NCBI GenBank assembly: GCA_024364735.1
Contig: JAGFNQ010000947.1
Span: forward strand, 298,316 to 362,315
Source of the DNA: Boesenbergia rotunda
Lineage: Eukaryota > Streptophyta > Magnoliopsida > Zingiberales > Zingiberaceae
Direction: 5' to 3'
Length of the DNA stretch: 64,000 bases
In this document: piece after piece, positions 1-12,335 of the stretch
Position numbering within the stretch: position 1 is the stretch's first letter
Layout of the letters: each line of letters begins with the position of its first letter
The notes under the pieces: generated by a model
Told to the model about the DNA's origin: nothing
Database searches by the model: none
Seen by the model: only the letters and a program-made list of their open reading frames with translations
Position numbers and translations under genes: made by a program

Positions 1-1080
1 ACGAATTCAGCAACAATAAATTTGGACGGCAGGTAAGAAAAAAAATCAGCTCTTCAAACTACTATGTATATATAAATGTAAAAACTTATGGAAGTCATCA
101 GGAACGACAATAACCAGTACTTGAGTATGAATTACAGGACAGTGACAGAGTATTGATGGTCTATCAACTTAACCCTGGATTAATCTGATAACCAAATTAC
201 CTATTTTAAAGTGGTCCCAAGGAAGATGGCCACTATCCATGACCATCATGACAGTTACTCGGCTTCACTGAGATTTACCATGAACAGAGTGATGAGTCTG
301 ATTTTGATGGGAATTGATAGGCAATAATTAAATATCTGCAGATATCAAATCCATGTCATCTATGTTTCAGCAGGTGTAAGAAACAGTAAATCTTTTATAA
401 GGACACGGAATAGGAGGAAGAGGAAGAGGAAGAAAGAGCAACCGAACCCCACAACTTTGACCTTGACGGTGAGGGTAAATGAATTGGTCGGAAGGCAACA
501 AAATAGCAAACAATCTTGAAAATTCAAGGGCTGTGGAGGATATCTATTCCCCAATCTAAACGGCATCAACCATCATTTTCATTGCATGCTGATGATGTAT
601 TCAGTTCTAAGAATAGATATTTTCAATAGAATTAAGTATTTCAGTAATCATTCTCAGCTAGAGCTTCTATTTGATTTTACTCTGTTTCATTCTCTAAAGA
701 ATTTACAGTATTAATTAATTCTACACCATATATGGTTGTGTTGTGACAATAGAATTTAGTTGCACATTAAATCAGTTGGCTGCTAGACTAATGACTTGTG
801 ATGTATGAAGACTAATGTTAGTTAGATACCAAAAAGATTGAAAGAAGACTAATGTTAGTTAGAGATCACCTACACTATCTATATATTAAAGACGAAATCC
901 TTCTCCCGCTAAAGCCATTTGCCATTAATATATCTCTTGTTCCTGTTCTTTGGAAATAACTTCTGTATATACAAGTGGATTTCTCCTTGGAATTGAGATA
1001 TTCTTGTTAAAATCATTGTGAATACTTTGATGTGAGGAACGGTAAGAGTTTTTTTATTATTATTATTATTATTATTTTTT
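1..1080. other. intergenic, no gene recognised
   Basis: AT-rich sequence without a recognisable coding region. A short direct repeat (GAAGACTAATGTTAGTTAGA) occurs twice around 805-865, and a TTA-rich microsatellite sits at about 1055-1080. Confidence 0.6.
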
Positions 1081-1082
1081 TT

Positions 1083-1420
1083 TATAGTGATTTGCCAGGT
1101 TCAATAGATGATCGCAAGAGTACATCGGGTTATGTTTTTTTTTTTTTCATAGGAACGAAACCTATATCTTGGTCATCAAAGAAACAAAATGTTGTGGCTG
1201 TCTTTTGCTAAGGCTGAGTTTATTTTAGCACATGAAGCAACATGTGAAGCTGTTTGGTTGAGAAGAATTCTCAAGGATATGAAGCAAGAACAATTTGTGC
1301 CAACCATACTCTTGTGGGATGATATGTCTACCATTGCAATGACCAACAACCCTAGTTTTTTTTTTTTTAAGTTAATCACTATAGCATCCTATATAGAGCT
1401 AGATGACTAGAGTCAAAATT
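1083..1420 (+). pseudogene. Ty1/Copia RNase H fragment
   Basis: The plus strand reads as the RNase H end of a Copia polyprotein: the signature DRKSTSGYVF, then a SWSSKKQ-like block, an AKAEF block and EAVWLRRILKDM, ending near a degraded active-site Asp region (LLWDDMSTIAMTNNP). Runs of T interrupt the frame at about 1134-1150 and 1359-1368. Nothing upstream (reverse transcriptase) or downstream (LTR) is recognisable, so this is an isolated, truncated relic. Family assignment rests on the order and spacing of these motifs. Confidence 0.8.
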
Positions 1421-2780
1421 GTTTGAACCCATGAACATGAATAGAATTGGGAGTTAGGACAAACATATCTGATGATGATGATCCAATATTGAATCACTTG
1501 TAACCATTTTCCTTAGATTGTTTTAAATTAAAATGTGATGTTACTTAGCAGACTTACTAACTAGTCCCCTAAGAGGTCCATATATAACTTCCTATCTACT
1601 GTGTTACAGAAACGGAAACACTATTGGTATGGATGAGAGGATCTCACAGGTAAACTTCAGGTTTTGTCATTCTTCTGCAGAAGTTCCTCAACAGTGAACG
1701 TGATTTGATCACATTTAAAAGAGTAAATGTCTTATAAACTGGAAAAACTAAAACAAAGAATGTTAAACAGATCGAACAGTGATTGCTGAGCCAGTGGGAA
1801 GCAAATCCTGCTGCATTGGATACCCATTCCTTCTAACTACAACTACAGCAAACAACATTGGAGAAATAGGACTGTAACATATCAGAGACCACAAGGAGCT
1901 AAGAGAATCAGCTGTGTGGTTCCCTACTAACATGCCTATCTAACTATTGGACTGCAATTCTATCAGATGCCACTAGAAGCTAAGGGCTAGCTAAACAAGT
2001 TTGGGGACTAGAAATATCTGTGCAAACAAATGATAAAACTCCAAACTTATTATTTCACGGCTTTCTGCTAGGAACTTACAGTACTAGCTATATATATAGG
2101 GCATGCATTTTTCCCAAATCATTTTGTTTATTTACGTCTGAAGGTATCATTACTTAATTTACCCAATTTGACTTAAATGACAATATTTAGGTAGTAAATT
2201 TTTTTTTTATGGTATTATTTTAGAACTCTAAGTCGGACATCAAACTTTATCCTTGGCTCATCTTGACTTGTGTATTATTGTCGCCATTTAAATTTCTTAT
2301 GGCAAATTTCCAGTGCAAGTAAGCTACAGTTCTATTCCCACTTCCAAACATATGAAAACAAGACAAATGCCATGAAACTTACTCCAAATCTTAATTAGAA
2401 TCACTATATTAGCCCTATTATTAATATTAGATATATATGTGATTACGTTAAACCATCTGAAATTTCCAAGCCTGGCCCCAATTATTTGAACTTTAATTAT
2501 TATATCAATTTGGATGAGCCTTAACTTGCAACCATATAGTAGCTTCAGACATGCAACCATTAAACGTGGTTGTAAGCCACAGATTTGTTAGGAAGGTGCA
2601 ATCGGAAAAGCGGTCAAAGAAGTAACTAAATTGTCATACAAACCAACCATAGCTGTTTATCCAAGAGTTTACAGCTACTAAGAATATAATATCTTCATTC
2701 ACTAGTAACTACAAGTCCAAAGGATACCTAATAGAAAGGTACAAGAATAGATATATAATCCAAGAAGATGAAAGAATCTC
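1421..2780. other. intergenic, no gene recognised
   Basis: No coding motif, RNA gene or terminal repeat was recognised. The short open frames here have no domain character. Confidence 0.5.
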
Positions 2781-4860
2781 TAATCATACCCAAATAAGGT
2801 AGAGGATACAAGAGACCAGAGAAAATACCTGTCGCCTGGAGAAGATCATCGTTGCCAAGTCCCAACACAACCATACTGAGAAAATGACTCCGCAAAAATA
2901 AACAAATCTGTAACTTACAATTTGACCTCGTAAAACAACTCCATAAAACCCACAGACACTAACACATCGCAAAACCTCAACAAATTGACACACTAAAAAC
3001 ATCATAAAAATCCACAGATCCCAAAGGAACTCGAACCTCGCTCTGATACCAAAAATTGTCACGCCCCCAGAGGCACATGCTTCTCGAAAATCGGGCAACA
3101 TCTCCCCTGTACGGCGGACAATATGGGACAATTTATACATCAAATCTCACCACCATAGCTCAGCCACAAGCGGCTGGCATCACAATAATATATATAGAAA
3201 TCACAACCACGCAGTTTTATATCAACATATAAGATAATGGGTGGCTCAGCCACCTTAAACTGAAATGAACTACAATCCAAAGAGAACATAGAAGTCTCTT
3301 ATAACAATAAACCCAATAACGAATAAAATACGACTCCGAGTACTGAAACCAATAACTAAACCGAATACCGAAAATAACTCAACTCAACACTGGGACTGAG
3401 GGACTGACAACTGGATCATCTCCGGGCTCCAAGCAATACCACTACCTGCTATCTGAAACAACAAAAGGAAGCAGGGGTGGTGAGTCCGGGCGGACTCTGC
3501 GGGTATATGAGTAGACAAATAAGCATGGCAAAATAAGGATAAACAGAGTAGAGAACTCAAAAGTGTACAGTCCATAAGAATTATAGAATTTACCTAATCA
3601 TGCATAACATATATCAATCGACATGGTATAAAGTCGAATAACGACTAAACACGTATAAAACAACTCAATAACAATAATATCAAGATATACATGCATGTCA
3701 AACATGTGCAACAATCACAGCTCATATAAGTGCATCAAACACAAGCAAATGCATAAAAGAAATACGTATGCACATGATGCAATGACATGTGTCACCCTGA
3801 CGCCAGTCAAGCCGTCAACACATCCCATCTGTGTGACCGAGTGGTAGGGCTGTGACAACTGTACCACTCCATCAACAACATCAATAACTAACATCAATAA
3901 TAATACCACATAAGGCGTGGTTGAGTGGACAGGATGCTGGAAAATCAACACTCCGAACCCACGGTACATCGGGGGGGAGCTATCACACAATATCCCTCAA
4001 AAATAAACAACGGTGAGGGTGAGCCACCAACAACTCATCCCTCTAAAACAACTGTGAGGGTGTCACTGTCTGGCATGACAGGACAAACACTCGCACTCTA
4101 ACCACTACCATGACATCATGTGGTTGAGCGACTCGAGCAACAATATGACTAACGACGACTTAACCAAATGTAAGCCAACAGTCGTTAGTATGCAACGTGC
4201 AAGTATGGTGCATGATATACGATGCACGAATAACCGGAGAATCAACGATGCAATAAAAATCCCACAAGTAAAACATGCATCGATACAACCAACCCGAAAC
4301 CGAAATCCAACGATTATGCACCTACACTACTAGGTAGGGTATTTCTAATGCCAAATAAACCTATCTGTGTTTAATGGACTTCTAAGTGCTCATGTACAGA
4401 CAGCACTTTACAGAACAGAAAATCAATAGTGGACTGTACAGATACGAATTTGAGAATACTCGAAGATCAACGAAGAATAAGTCTCAACGGCGATATTTTA
4501 AATAACGACAAAGAACAAGATCAAGCAACCTACTTAGACATAACAGCCATGCTTAAAGGTAAAGGAAACTACTCGAGTACAAAGGAGAAGTACCCGCCTT
4601 TTATGTAGAACGTATACGAACAGAACCTCCCACGATCGACAACGTGAGTCCAAAGTCATGGTCCTGTATCAATACATAAGTTTAGCTTAATTGTCGTAAT
4701 CATTTAATTAAGCTAATGTAAATGATTAATTATAAATTGCCCTAATTTATCGAGGTTAGGTTTAACTTAGATTTAGCCTAAACATAACCCAAACCAATTC
4801 ACCATTACTAACCTAATTGGCTGAATTTTAGTGTTTGCTGAATATTACCAAAACTCTTAC
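2781..4860 (-). repeat. LTR-retrotransposon edge (Tekay/Del-like LTR plus PBS)
   Basis: Read on the minus strand, an LTR end (GGGGGCGTGACA, finishing at 3057) is followed by five bases and then a primer binding site complementary to initiator Met-tRNA (TGGTATCAGAGC, 3040-3051). A short internal leader follows down to about 2781. The sequence from 3057 rightwards has the texture of the long LTRs of Tekay/Del-type Gypsy elements. The outer LTR boundary near 4860 is not defined by a visible target duplication, and no polyprotein follows, so this is a truncated element. Lineage is inferred from the TGTCACGCCC terminus. Confidence 0.55.
3040..3051 (-). other. primer binding site (iMet tRNA)
   Basis: GCTCTGATACCA on the plus strand is the reverse complement of TGGTATCAGAGC, the usual plant retrotransposon primer site. 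It lies five bases from the LTR end at 3057. Confidence 0.7.
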
Positions 4861-4984
4861 CTATCAATTCTTGATCTCCACTTTATCTATTTTCTTTCTT
4901 CTCGTTTGCTGTGAATTGTGTTGTAAATCATCATCACATTGAAAGGCACTGTAGTTTTGACAAGGTCTCGGGGAGATCAGATAC

Positions 4985-5379
4985 ATGGAGCAATATGATA
5001 AACTATACTTGAAGAAATCAATCTTAAAGCAGGAAGACACCTTTAGACAACAGGTGCCCTTTCTATTTTGCTTCACTCTCACAAATTAAACCATACAGAT
5101 TTTTGAGTAAGCATCCTTGTTCCAATCCAGGTGCATGAAATCCACCGTCTGTACCGAATGCAGGAGCAGTTAATGAATGAGATGAACACCAACAAAAGAC
5201 CCAAGAGCTACAACTTCCTCCAACACAAACCAACCAATCCTTACCTCTGTCTGATACACAGCGACGAAGAACAGAAGGGCAGAGACCCAGAGGGAGTACC
5301 CAAAACAACACGACCCTCTACTTCTTTCTCGGTGCTGAACTTGGCACAAGCAGCAAACGCAAGAAGATCCAACAGTTAG
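4985..5379 (+). pseudogene. DUF863-like plant gene, 5' fragment (two exons)
   Basis: Two plus-strand exons join in phase 0. Exon 1 (4985-5053) starts at the first ATG after an in-frame stop and encodes 23 residues ending in KQEDTFRQQ. A 77-bp intron (GT at 5054, AG at 5129-5130) follows. Exon 2 (from 5131) begins VHEIHRLYRMQEQLMNEM and stays open to a TAG at 5378-5380. The combination of an FRxQV end followed by ELHRLYRxQxxLM is characteristic of the N-terminal region of plant DUF863 proteins, whose function is unknown. Full members are several hundred residues or more. Here only about 105 codons remain before the frame ends and GC-rich unrelated sequence begins. A donor GT at 5376 could allow a further exon, but none was recognised. 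It is most likely a truncated gene copy; a short expressed gene cannot be excluded. Confidence 0.6.
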
Positions 5380-5399
5380 GGCACCATGAATCGGGAAAA

Positions 5400-5862
5400 C
5401 GATGAAACATAAATCCCTAATCTTCTTACCTGAGTTAGCACCGACCACAGTTCTTCTGCCCAAATCGAAAACCCACACTAGGGCACGGCTAAGAGGAGTT
5501 GATGCACGCTCGACGAAAGGGAGGAGTTGCGGCTCAGTGTCGATCGCCTGAGATCGCACGAGGGAGAGAGTCGCACCGTCTGTGGTGGCGTGGACAGCGT
5601 CGCCATCGGCTTGCTCGGGGAAGAGGAACCACGACTTCTTTTTTGTGCGCTCGTAGAAGACGAAGAAGAAGGAGGAGGGAGGAGAAGAGGAAGTGGAGAA
5701 GACAAGCCGGCGGTCGACGGTCGCGATGGAGCGTCGGCGTCGCTGAGGCGAAACCGATCGTGTGCGGCTGCGGCGGCGTCGAGGTAGGAACAGAAAGGGT
5801 CGGGGGAAGAAACTGAATAGGGGAAGTTTTTAGGGCTTTTTAAGGGTTTGGCATTTTGCAAA
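5400..5862. other. GC-rich segment, no gene recognised
   Basis: A markedly GC-rich block with open frames on both strands, rich in Ser/Pro/Arg. A donor-like sequence (CTCAGGTAAGAAG) reads on the minus strand near 5430. It could be the first exon and promoter of a minus-strand transcript, but no protein domain is visible. Confidence 0.3.
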
Positions 5863-5929
5863 TAAGCCCAACAGAGATTTGGAAAATTGCAATTGGGCCC
5901 CTAATTTTTCGAAATTCACCTTTTCAACC

Positions 5930-8030
5930 TTAAAAATTCAGTATTTAACACAAGGAGAAGTAAATGAAGAACAGGTGAACCAACAAAACGTAGTACAGGG
6001 CTCGGTTAATGTCATTAGGCGGCCCCACCTATGGGGACTCCAACCTGGCCCGGAAGTCTCAGGTCAGGCGCCTGGAGATTCACCAAGTGGGGACAAGCCC
6101 CGCTCAAGCCAGAGGATCGCAGATCAGTTTCGGTCTATAGGATTTACAAGGGGTGGAAGTCTCGCATGACGATGCGTTAGTTATCACCGCTGTCATAGCC
6201 AACTACCAGGTCCACCGGACCATTGTGGACACTGGTAGTTCAGTCAATATCCTCTATAAGAAGGTATTCGAGCAACTACAGATTGAGGTCAGTGAGTTGC
6301 AACCCGTAGCCACACCCCTCATTGGGTTCACTAGAAACGAGGTCCAGCCGGTCGGCCAGATCAAGCTGGCCATTTCACTCGGGGAGGAGCCCCTGAAGAG
6401 GACTCGGTGATCAACCTTCTTGATAGTGGTGCGCCATCAGCCTACAATGTCATCATGGGGAGACCATCCCTCAATGAATTCAGAGCAGTAGCGTCACTTT
6501 CTATCTGAAGGTCAAGTTCCCAGTCAGCGATCAGGTAGGGGAAGTAAGAGGTGATCAGAAGGTAGCACACCGATGCTACGTGGACGACGTCCGAACGGAA
6601 GTACGGAAGGCGTTTTGGGTGCCGCCGGCCAGCTGCAACATGGTGCAGCTCTCCCCCTGGGTTGAATTAAGGGAGCAAAAGAAGGAGGTTCAACTCCTCC
6701 CCGACCAAGAGGAAACAAAGGTAATGATAGCGCCAGAGCTGGATCCTGGTCTTCGACAGCAACTGATAAGGTGGACAGGCTTAGCGGAGAATCAAGATGT
6801 GTTTGCATAGTCGGCCCGAGATCTGAAGGGAGTCTGACCAGAAGTCATGGAGCATCAGTTGCATGTCTACCTTGACGCTCGGCCCGTAAAGCAGCGGAAG
6901 AGAGATTTCAGTCCCGAGAAAAACAAGATAATCCAAGCTGAGGTGGACAGGCTCCTAGAGGCAGAGCACATTCGGGAGGTGCAATTTTCAGCCTGGTTGG
7001 CCAATGTGGTGTTGGTGTCCAAGCCAGATAACAAATAGAGGTGATGCATAGATTTCAGAGACCTCAACAGAGCCTGCCCTAAAGACTGTTATCCACTCCC
7101 TCGGATCGATCAGATGGTGGACTCCACGGCTGGGAATGAACTTATCTGCATGCTAGATTCTTACCAGGGATATCATCAGGTGCCACTGTCCCCGATCGAT
7201 CAAGAAAAGGTCAGTTTTATTACATCCGAAGGCACATATTGTTACACAGTTATGCCGTTTGGACTGAAGAACACAAGGGCTACATATCAGCGGCTGATGA
7301 ACAAAATGTTCAAGGAGCAGTTGGGAAGAAACATTGAGGTGTACGTGGATGACATCCTCATCAAATCCCTCCGGGCAACAAACTTGATAGCGGATATGGA
7401 GGAGACCTGCCGCACCCTGAGAAGGAATGGTCTGAAATTAAATCCGGCCAAATGCTTGTTTGGAGTGAGAAGTGGGAAGTTCTTGGGTTACATGGTGATT
7501 GAGAGAGGCATCGAGGCCAACCTTAGCAAGGTTAAGGCTTTGCTAGACATGCCACCGCCCAAAAACCTAAAGGAAGTTCAAAGGCTGACCGGGAGGATCA
7601 TAGCTCTCTCTCATTTTATTTCCAAGTCGGCCGACCGCAGTCTGCCCTTCTTCAAGACCCTGCGCAAGGCGACTAAGTTCCAGTAGGATGCCGAGTGTGA
7701 TCGTGCATTTGAAGAATTAAAGTCTTATCTTACCAGTCTGTCCTGGCCAAGCCTGAAGAAGGTGAGATTCCTCTCGGCCACGGAGGGGGAAGTGAGTACA
7801 GTGCTTGTAAAACAGAAGGAGGCTGAGCAACAACCCATTTACGTTTTTGGGCATCTGCTAAAAGAAGACGAGTGTAGGTATAATATACTCGAGAAGTTAG
7901 CTTATGTACTTGTATTGACAGCCCGACGTTTGCGTCCTTATTTCTTGGCTCATCCCATTTGGGTGTTGACTAATAGCACCCTCGGGAGAGTATTGGTAAA
8001 TTCGGAGATCAGGTTAATCTTTTAAACGAT
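5930..8030 (+). pseudogene. Ty3/Gypsy gag-pol relic (PR-RT-RH)
   Basis: Successive plus-strand frames give, in order: a gag-protease linker (5930-6150); an aspartic protease with the active-site motif VDTGSSVNIL (about 6220-6250) and a GFTxNEVQPxGQI block; a conserved VILGRP-like block; reverse transcriptase including a YPLPRIDQMVDSTAG-like block, the MPFGLKNT block and the catalytic YVDD at 7342-7353; and the start of RNase H (about 7690-8025, NILEKLAY and LRPYF). In-frame stops occur at 6808, 7036 and 7684, and frameshifts at about 6150 and 6410. The integrase and LTRs are missing. The protease and RT style fit the Tat-like Gypsy group, but lineage would need an RT tree. Confidence 0.88.
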
Positions 8031-8184
8031 AGAAGCTTTTATGCATGCAAGCTGTCCATGTGTGTTGCTTGTTCAAATTCTTCGGTCAAGCCTCCATGCT
8101 TCTCCAACAATTTTGGTCAAATATGGTCCAAGTCAAAACTTTGACTTGGTCAAAGTTAATAGAGTTGACTTTTTGGTAGATGCT

Positions 8185-8515
8185 TTGTTTGGGTGATTTC
8201 TGGCCAACCGGAGGCTCACCCGAACCCGACTCCAGCCTTTCGCCCCTCGAGTATCCTTCCTCCTGGCTTCTAGTCCCTCGGACATTGTGCACGTCCTTCT
8301 CGCTCCACCGGTGTACTCTTCCGCAGTTTTCGCGTCACTCAGATGCATCGAGCCTGATGGCTCACTTCCCCATGCAATCTTTCTTGTCCACTGCATCTTA
8401 CGCTCGACTTCCTCCGCTCCTAAGCTCCTGCACACTTAGACAAAGGGATCAAAACCACAAGATGACCTAACCTAACTTGGTTGATCACATCAAAATCAAT
8501 CGTAGCATCAGTATC
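8185..8515. repeat. fragment related to the solo LTR at 21.4-22.3 kb
   Basis: The segment from CCGGAGGCTCACCC to the CACATCAAAA tail aligns by eye, in the same orientation, with about 22015-22310, which is the end of a solo LTR. Both share the cytosine-rich tract, TTCGCGTC, and the terminal CTAAGCTCCT and CACACTTAGAC blocks. The outer part of the LTR and any target duplication are not visible here. Confidence 0.7.
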
Positions 8516-8559
8516 TACACCAATTACTATTACTAATTTCTCTACACTTTCTCTTGCTA

Positions 8560-9205
8560 TGTTTGATTCCCAGATTTATTGAAGCATTGGTAGAGCATTA
8601 CAATATGTCACTATCACACGACCTGATATTACCTTTGCAGTAAATCATTTTTGTCAGTTCATGCTTGCTTCTATTGAACAAAACTAGGAATGTGTGAAAA
8701 GAATACTTCGTTATCTCAATGGTATTATTTACATGGTCTTCTTTTATATCAATAATCATCTCGAAATTTACATGCATATAGTAATGCGGATTTGGTAAGT
8801 TCTCTTAAAGACAGACACTCTACTAGTGGATATACAATATTTCTTAGATGGAATTTTATTTCATGGAATTCAAAAAAGTAACCTACAGTATCTCGTTCAA
8901 GTACTGAGACTGAATATAAATCTATAACAAATGTAATACCTGAAATTATTTGGCTTCAATTACTTCTCTCTGAACTTCATCTTGCATCAAATATTGTATC
9001 AAAAATTTAGTGTAATAATATTGGAGCCACATATCTCACAGTAAATTCAATCTTTTATGCTCGTACAAAACATGTGGAAATTGATTTTTATTTTGTTCGA
9101 GAGCGTGTGACAACTCAACAATTATCAGTATCTTATATTTCCGTAGATGATCAAATTGTTGATATCTTCACTAAGCAGTTATTCATACAACGTTCAACAT
9201 GCTAA
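8560..9205 (+). pseudogene. Ty1/Copia RT-RNase H relic
   Basis: The plus strand reads through the end of Copia reverse transcriptase and RNase H: TRPDITFAVN, a CVKRILRYL block, KDRHSTSGYT, a SWNSKK block, SRSSTETEYKS, EIIWLQLLL, RTKHVEIDFYFVRERV and the terminal DIFTKQL motif near 9175. Several stops (for example near 8685, 8880 and 9010) and small indels break the frame. No LTR is attached. It belongs to a different copy from the relics at 1.1 kb and 10.4-12.3 kb. Confidence 0.85.
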
Positions 9206-9887
9206 TAAGCAAACTCAACGCAGAGATCTCCCATTGAATTTATCTGGAGTAGAAGAGAATAATTATTTAATAAAATTTTTGACCGAGTCAAATCAAATTT
9301 ATATATATTAATTATTAGATTAGATTTATTTATTAATCTATCAATTGATAATTTTTTTTTATTAAACTGTTAATTAATATTTTCTTTATTATTTTTTATT
9401 TGACTAAACCACCTCTATAAATTATATATCTCATGAATAAATTATTCAACCAAAAAAAATCATTTTATTACATCTCTTTCTCTATCTCTTTCAATTCTCC
9501 TTAGCGTTCGTTCCTCGGCGGTTGAGGAGGTCCATCCTGTGGAGGATGATGCAGATAAGGAATCATCCGTCAAGGTCTCTGTCCCAGACCAATACTTTGC
9601 TGCTGCAAGAGGAGATCTTTATTTGAAGGGAGAGAAGATATATGATAGAAGAATGCAACTAAAGAAGAATTTTAATTTTTTCTCTTAATATATTTTTCAT
9701 GTAATTTAGATCTTCCTATACCTTAAACAGTGCGCCATTATTTTTTTAATCAATGTGTGTATTTGACAATTTAATTGATAATGATAACTTAATTAGTAAT
9801 TACATAATTCGATCAAATTAACTTGACATGACGAGTTTTGATTTTGAATTTCAACAATACAATCTAATTTAGTCCTCTAAACATAGC
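9206..9887. other. AT-rich spacer with one open stretch
   Basis: Mostly AT-rich. Around 9497-9665 the plus strand is open and acidic (EEVHPVEDDADKE). This might be part of a captured gene, perhaps the acidic N-terminus of the adjacent patellin fragment, but no diagnostic motif supports that. Confidence 0.3.
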
Positions 9888-10193
9888 ATGAAATTTGATT
9901 CCCAACATTTATATGGGGCGTCCCTAGCTATCCTTGGTAGTGAAAAGAGCGAGACTATTCTCCTCAAGTTCCTACATGCCCGCAATTTCAAGGCGAAGGA
10001 AGCTCCAGCTATGCTCAAGGACGTACGTTGTCATCTCAGAAACTCGCCACTCCTCGGCAAACATCAACTGGTCACAAGGCAAACCGTATGTCTGTTGCAG
10101 ATCAACTATCTGGAGTTCATTGCAACGAAGGTTTCTCCTTTTCCCGTCTATATGCTTAATTCTGTATCTATTGCCATACAAAGTGCACCTTGA
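9888..10193 (+). pseudogene. patellin (SEC14/CRAL-TRIO) gene fragment
   Basis: Patellins are plant phosphoinositide-binding SEC14-domain proteins that act at membranes and the cell plate. The first half of this frame (LYGASLAIL then ETILLKFLHARNFKAKEA and PAMLKDV) matches the patellin CRAL-TRIO N-terminal segment, usually LWGVPLL followed by ILLKFLRARDFKVKEA. The second half (LRNSPLLGKHQLVTRQT, then LLQINYLEFIATKV) matches the SEC14 core around DLKNSP and LLQDNYPEF. In an intact patellin these blocks are separated by well over 100 residues, so the middle is missing here, joined in frame at about 10020-10035. A GT follows EFIATK, where the reading becomes non-patellin, suggesting a retained exon boundary. 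It is a broken genomic fragment, not a functional gene. Confidence 0.7.
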
Positions 10194-10334
10194 AGATAAC
10201 ATGGATGAATTTTAGTCACTAATATTCTTTTTTGCAAGAATTAAAGATTAATTTACTTAGTGTGAGATTTCTATTAAAGGAGTTTATTAGATTCAAGATG
10301 CAAAATTGGTTTACTTGCTCAAGTTAATTAACAT

Positions 10335-12335
10335 CACAATAAATTGTATGTTTTCGCTTTATCTCCGCACTACATCTCATTTATGTTTTTCAACAAAATT
10401 AGATGATAATGCATTATTATGACACAATCACTATGAACATCTAAACTTTGGTACATTGAAAATACTACAATAGAAAAATATGGCGAATGACCTTTCTCAA
10501 ATTAGAACGTCTTCCTATGTTTGTGAAGAATGTGTTATTAGCAAACAACACCATAATCAATTCTCACAAAGAAAATCTTGGAGAGCAAAGGAGTCACTAG
10601 AGCTTGTCCATTCGGATATTAACGGACCAATAACACCACATTCTAAGGAAGGTAAAAGATGTATAATTACCTTTATTGATGATTTTAATCATAAAATATG
10701 AGTTTATTTTCTACAAGAAAAATCTAAGATCTTTTTTTAATTTACAGTACCTATTAAGAAATGTTGAGAAAGAAATTGATAGCTTAATTAATAAGTTTTT
10801 ACTATGGTGGCAAGACATGATACAATCATATAGTCATTGCGATGACAGCCCAAAATTCATGGCATACCTTTCAATTGGATGTAAATTTAGATTCCTCCAT
10901 AGAGTTTTGAAAAAAAAGTATTTATCAATCAACCTCCTAGTTATGCGCTACTTGATAATGAGCATGTATAAATTAAAGAAAGTTCTATATGAATTAAAAC
11001 AAGCTCCATGAGTTGGCCTGGGTGTAATCGTATATAAACTTTTTTTTGAAGGAAAGATTTCAAAAGTGCCTTTATGAACATTCTCGTTTTACCAAAATTG
11101 AAGATGGAGGGAAGATCTTAATAGTTTACTTATATATAGATGACTTAATTTACATTAAATAATATATCTACGTTTGATTTTTTTTTTAAAAAAAATCCAT
11201 GATAAACTTAGTATGATGCATTATTTCCTTGAAGTGGCACAAACTTCAGTTGAAATTTTTATTTCTCAAAGAAGGTACGTCCAAGAAATCTTGGATATGT
11301 TTTAGATAAAAGATTGCAATCTTATAAATACGTGACACACTTTACAAACAAACAGCGGAGAGTTTAATGTACTTAACAACAACAAAACCTGATATAATAC
11401 TGTAAGATGATTAATAGGTATATGACAGTACTACAGAATTGCATTTCTTAACCGTAAAGAGAATTTTTTTAGTAATTGTAAGATACTAAAGAGTTCGGAT
11501 TGTCTATAAAAGAGGATAAAAAGTACATTTGGGTTTGTTTCATATTAGGGATAGTTGTTGTTTCAAGGTCATCAAAGAAATAGTCTATTGTTACATTAAA
11601 ATCCACTAAAGTTGAGTTTCTTGCTACAATATCTTGTGCTTGTCAAGCTATTTGGCTTAAGAAAATCATTAACACCCTGTTTGGAAACTTTTAAGTAAGG
11701 AATTGGAATTCAATTCCGGTCGGAATTGAATTCCGACCGGAATTGAATTCCAATTCCCATGTTTGGAATGAATAGTAAACAACAGAATTGAATTCCAATT
11801 CCAGTGTTTGGAATCAATCGGAATTGAAATCACTTATTATATTTTTACCATTTTACTCTTAAGCAAAATAAAGATGGAAGCAGGGTTGCAGCAGGGTGAA
11901 TTAGTCATTTTAAAGTTGGAAGGGAATGGAATTCAATTCCTTTCCCAAATCAGACCCTTTTGGGTCTGATTTATTTTGGGGTGTGTGAAGGGAATTGGAA
12001 TTCAATTCCTTTCCAATTCCTTCTTAAAATTTGCTACCAAAGAAGGGAATTGAATTCCAATTCTCTTGGGAATTTCAATTCCCTCCTTTCCAAACAGGTT
12101 GTAAAGAAATATATTTCAAAGAGGATAGATCTATTCAAATTTATTGTGACACAGTTCAACAATAAAGCTTTTCAAAAATCCAATACTACATGGTCCAAGT
12201 AAATACATAGATATGAAGTATCATTTTTTGAGGAATCTTATAAATAACGAAGACATTAATCTTGTTTACTATATAAGCAAGTATCAAATTGCTAATATAC
12301 TAATCAAGCCTTTCAAATTTCTTGCATTTTAAAAG
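10335..12335 (+). pseudogene. Ty1/Copia pol relic, split by a MITE
   Basis: In order on the plus strand: GAG-pre-integrase (a HYEHLNFGTLK-like block near 10435); the integrase zinc region with CEECVISKQH (10520); LELVHSDINGPI and FIDDF (about 10600-10690); then, after a gap with frameshifts, reverse transcriptase (YKLKKVLYELKQAP near 10965; a degraded YIDD at about 11140); and RNase H (SSKK near 11570, KVEFLA near 11615, QAIWLKK near 11655). The reading stops at the MITE (11673-12101) and resumes on its other side with the rest of RNase H and a degraded terminal region to about 12335. Multiple stops and indels make it inactive. Confidence 0.85.
11673..12101. mobile_element. Tourist-type (PIF/Harbinger) MITE with TAA duplication
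   Basis: A 429-bp element with terminal inverted repeats CACCCTGTTTGGAAAC and, on the other end, CAACCTGTTTGGAAAGG (reverse complement of the right end). It is flanked by TAA at 11670-11672 and 12102-12104, the duplication typical of PIF/Harbinger transposition. The interior is built of repeated GGAATTGAATTCC-like blocks. Removing the element plus one TAA brings the interrupted Copia RNase H frame back into register, which independently confirms both ends. Confidence 0.92.

Noticed and set aside
5478..5861. Minus-strand open frame of 127 codons, Ser/Pro/Ala rich
   Set aside because: GC-rich block with open frames on both strands and no domain. Not enough to call a gene.
9497..9665. Acidic open stretch as the patellin N-terminus
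   Set aside because: Position and acidity fit, but no conserved patellin motif is present, so it was not included in the fragment.
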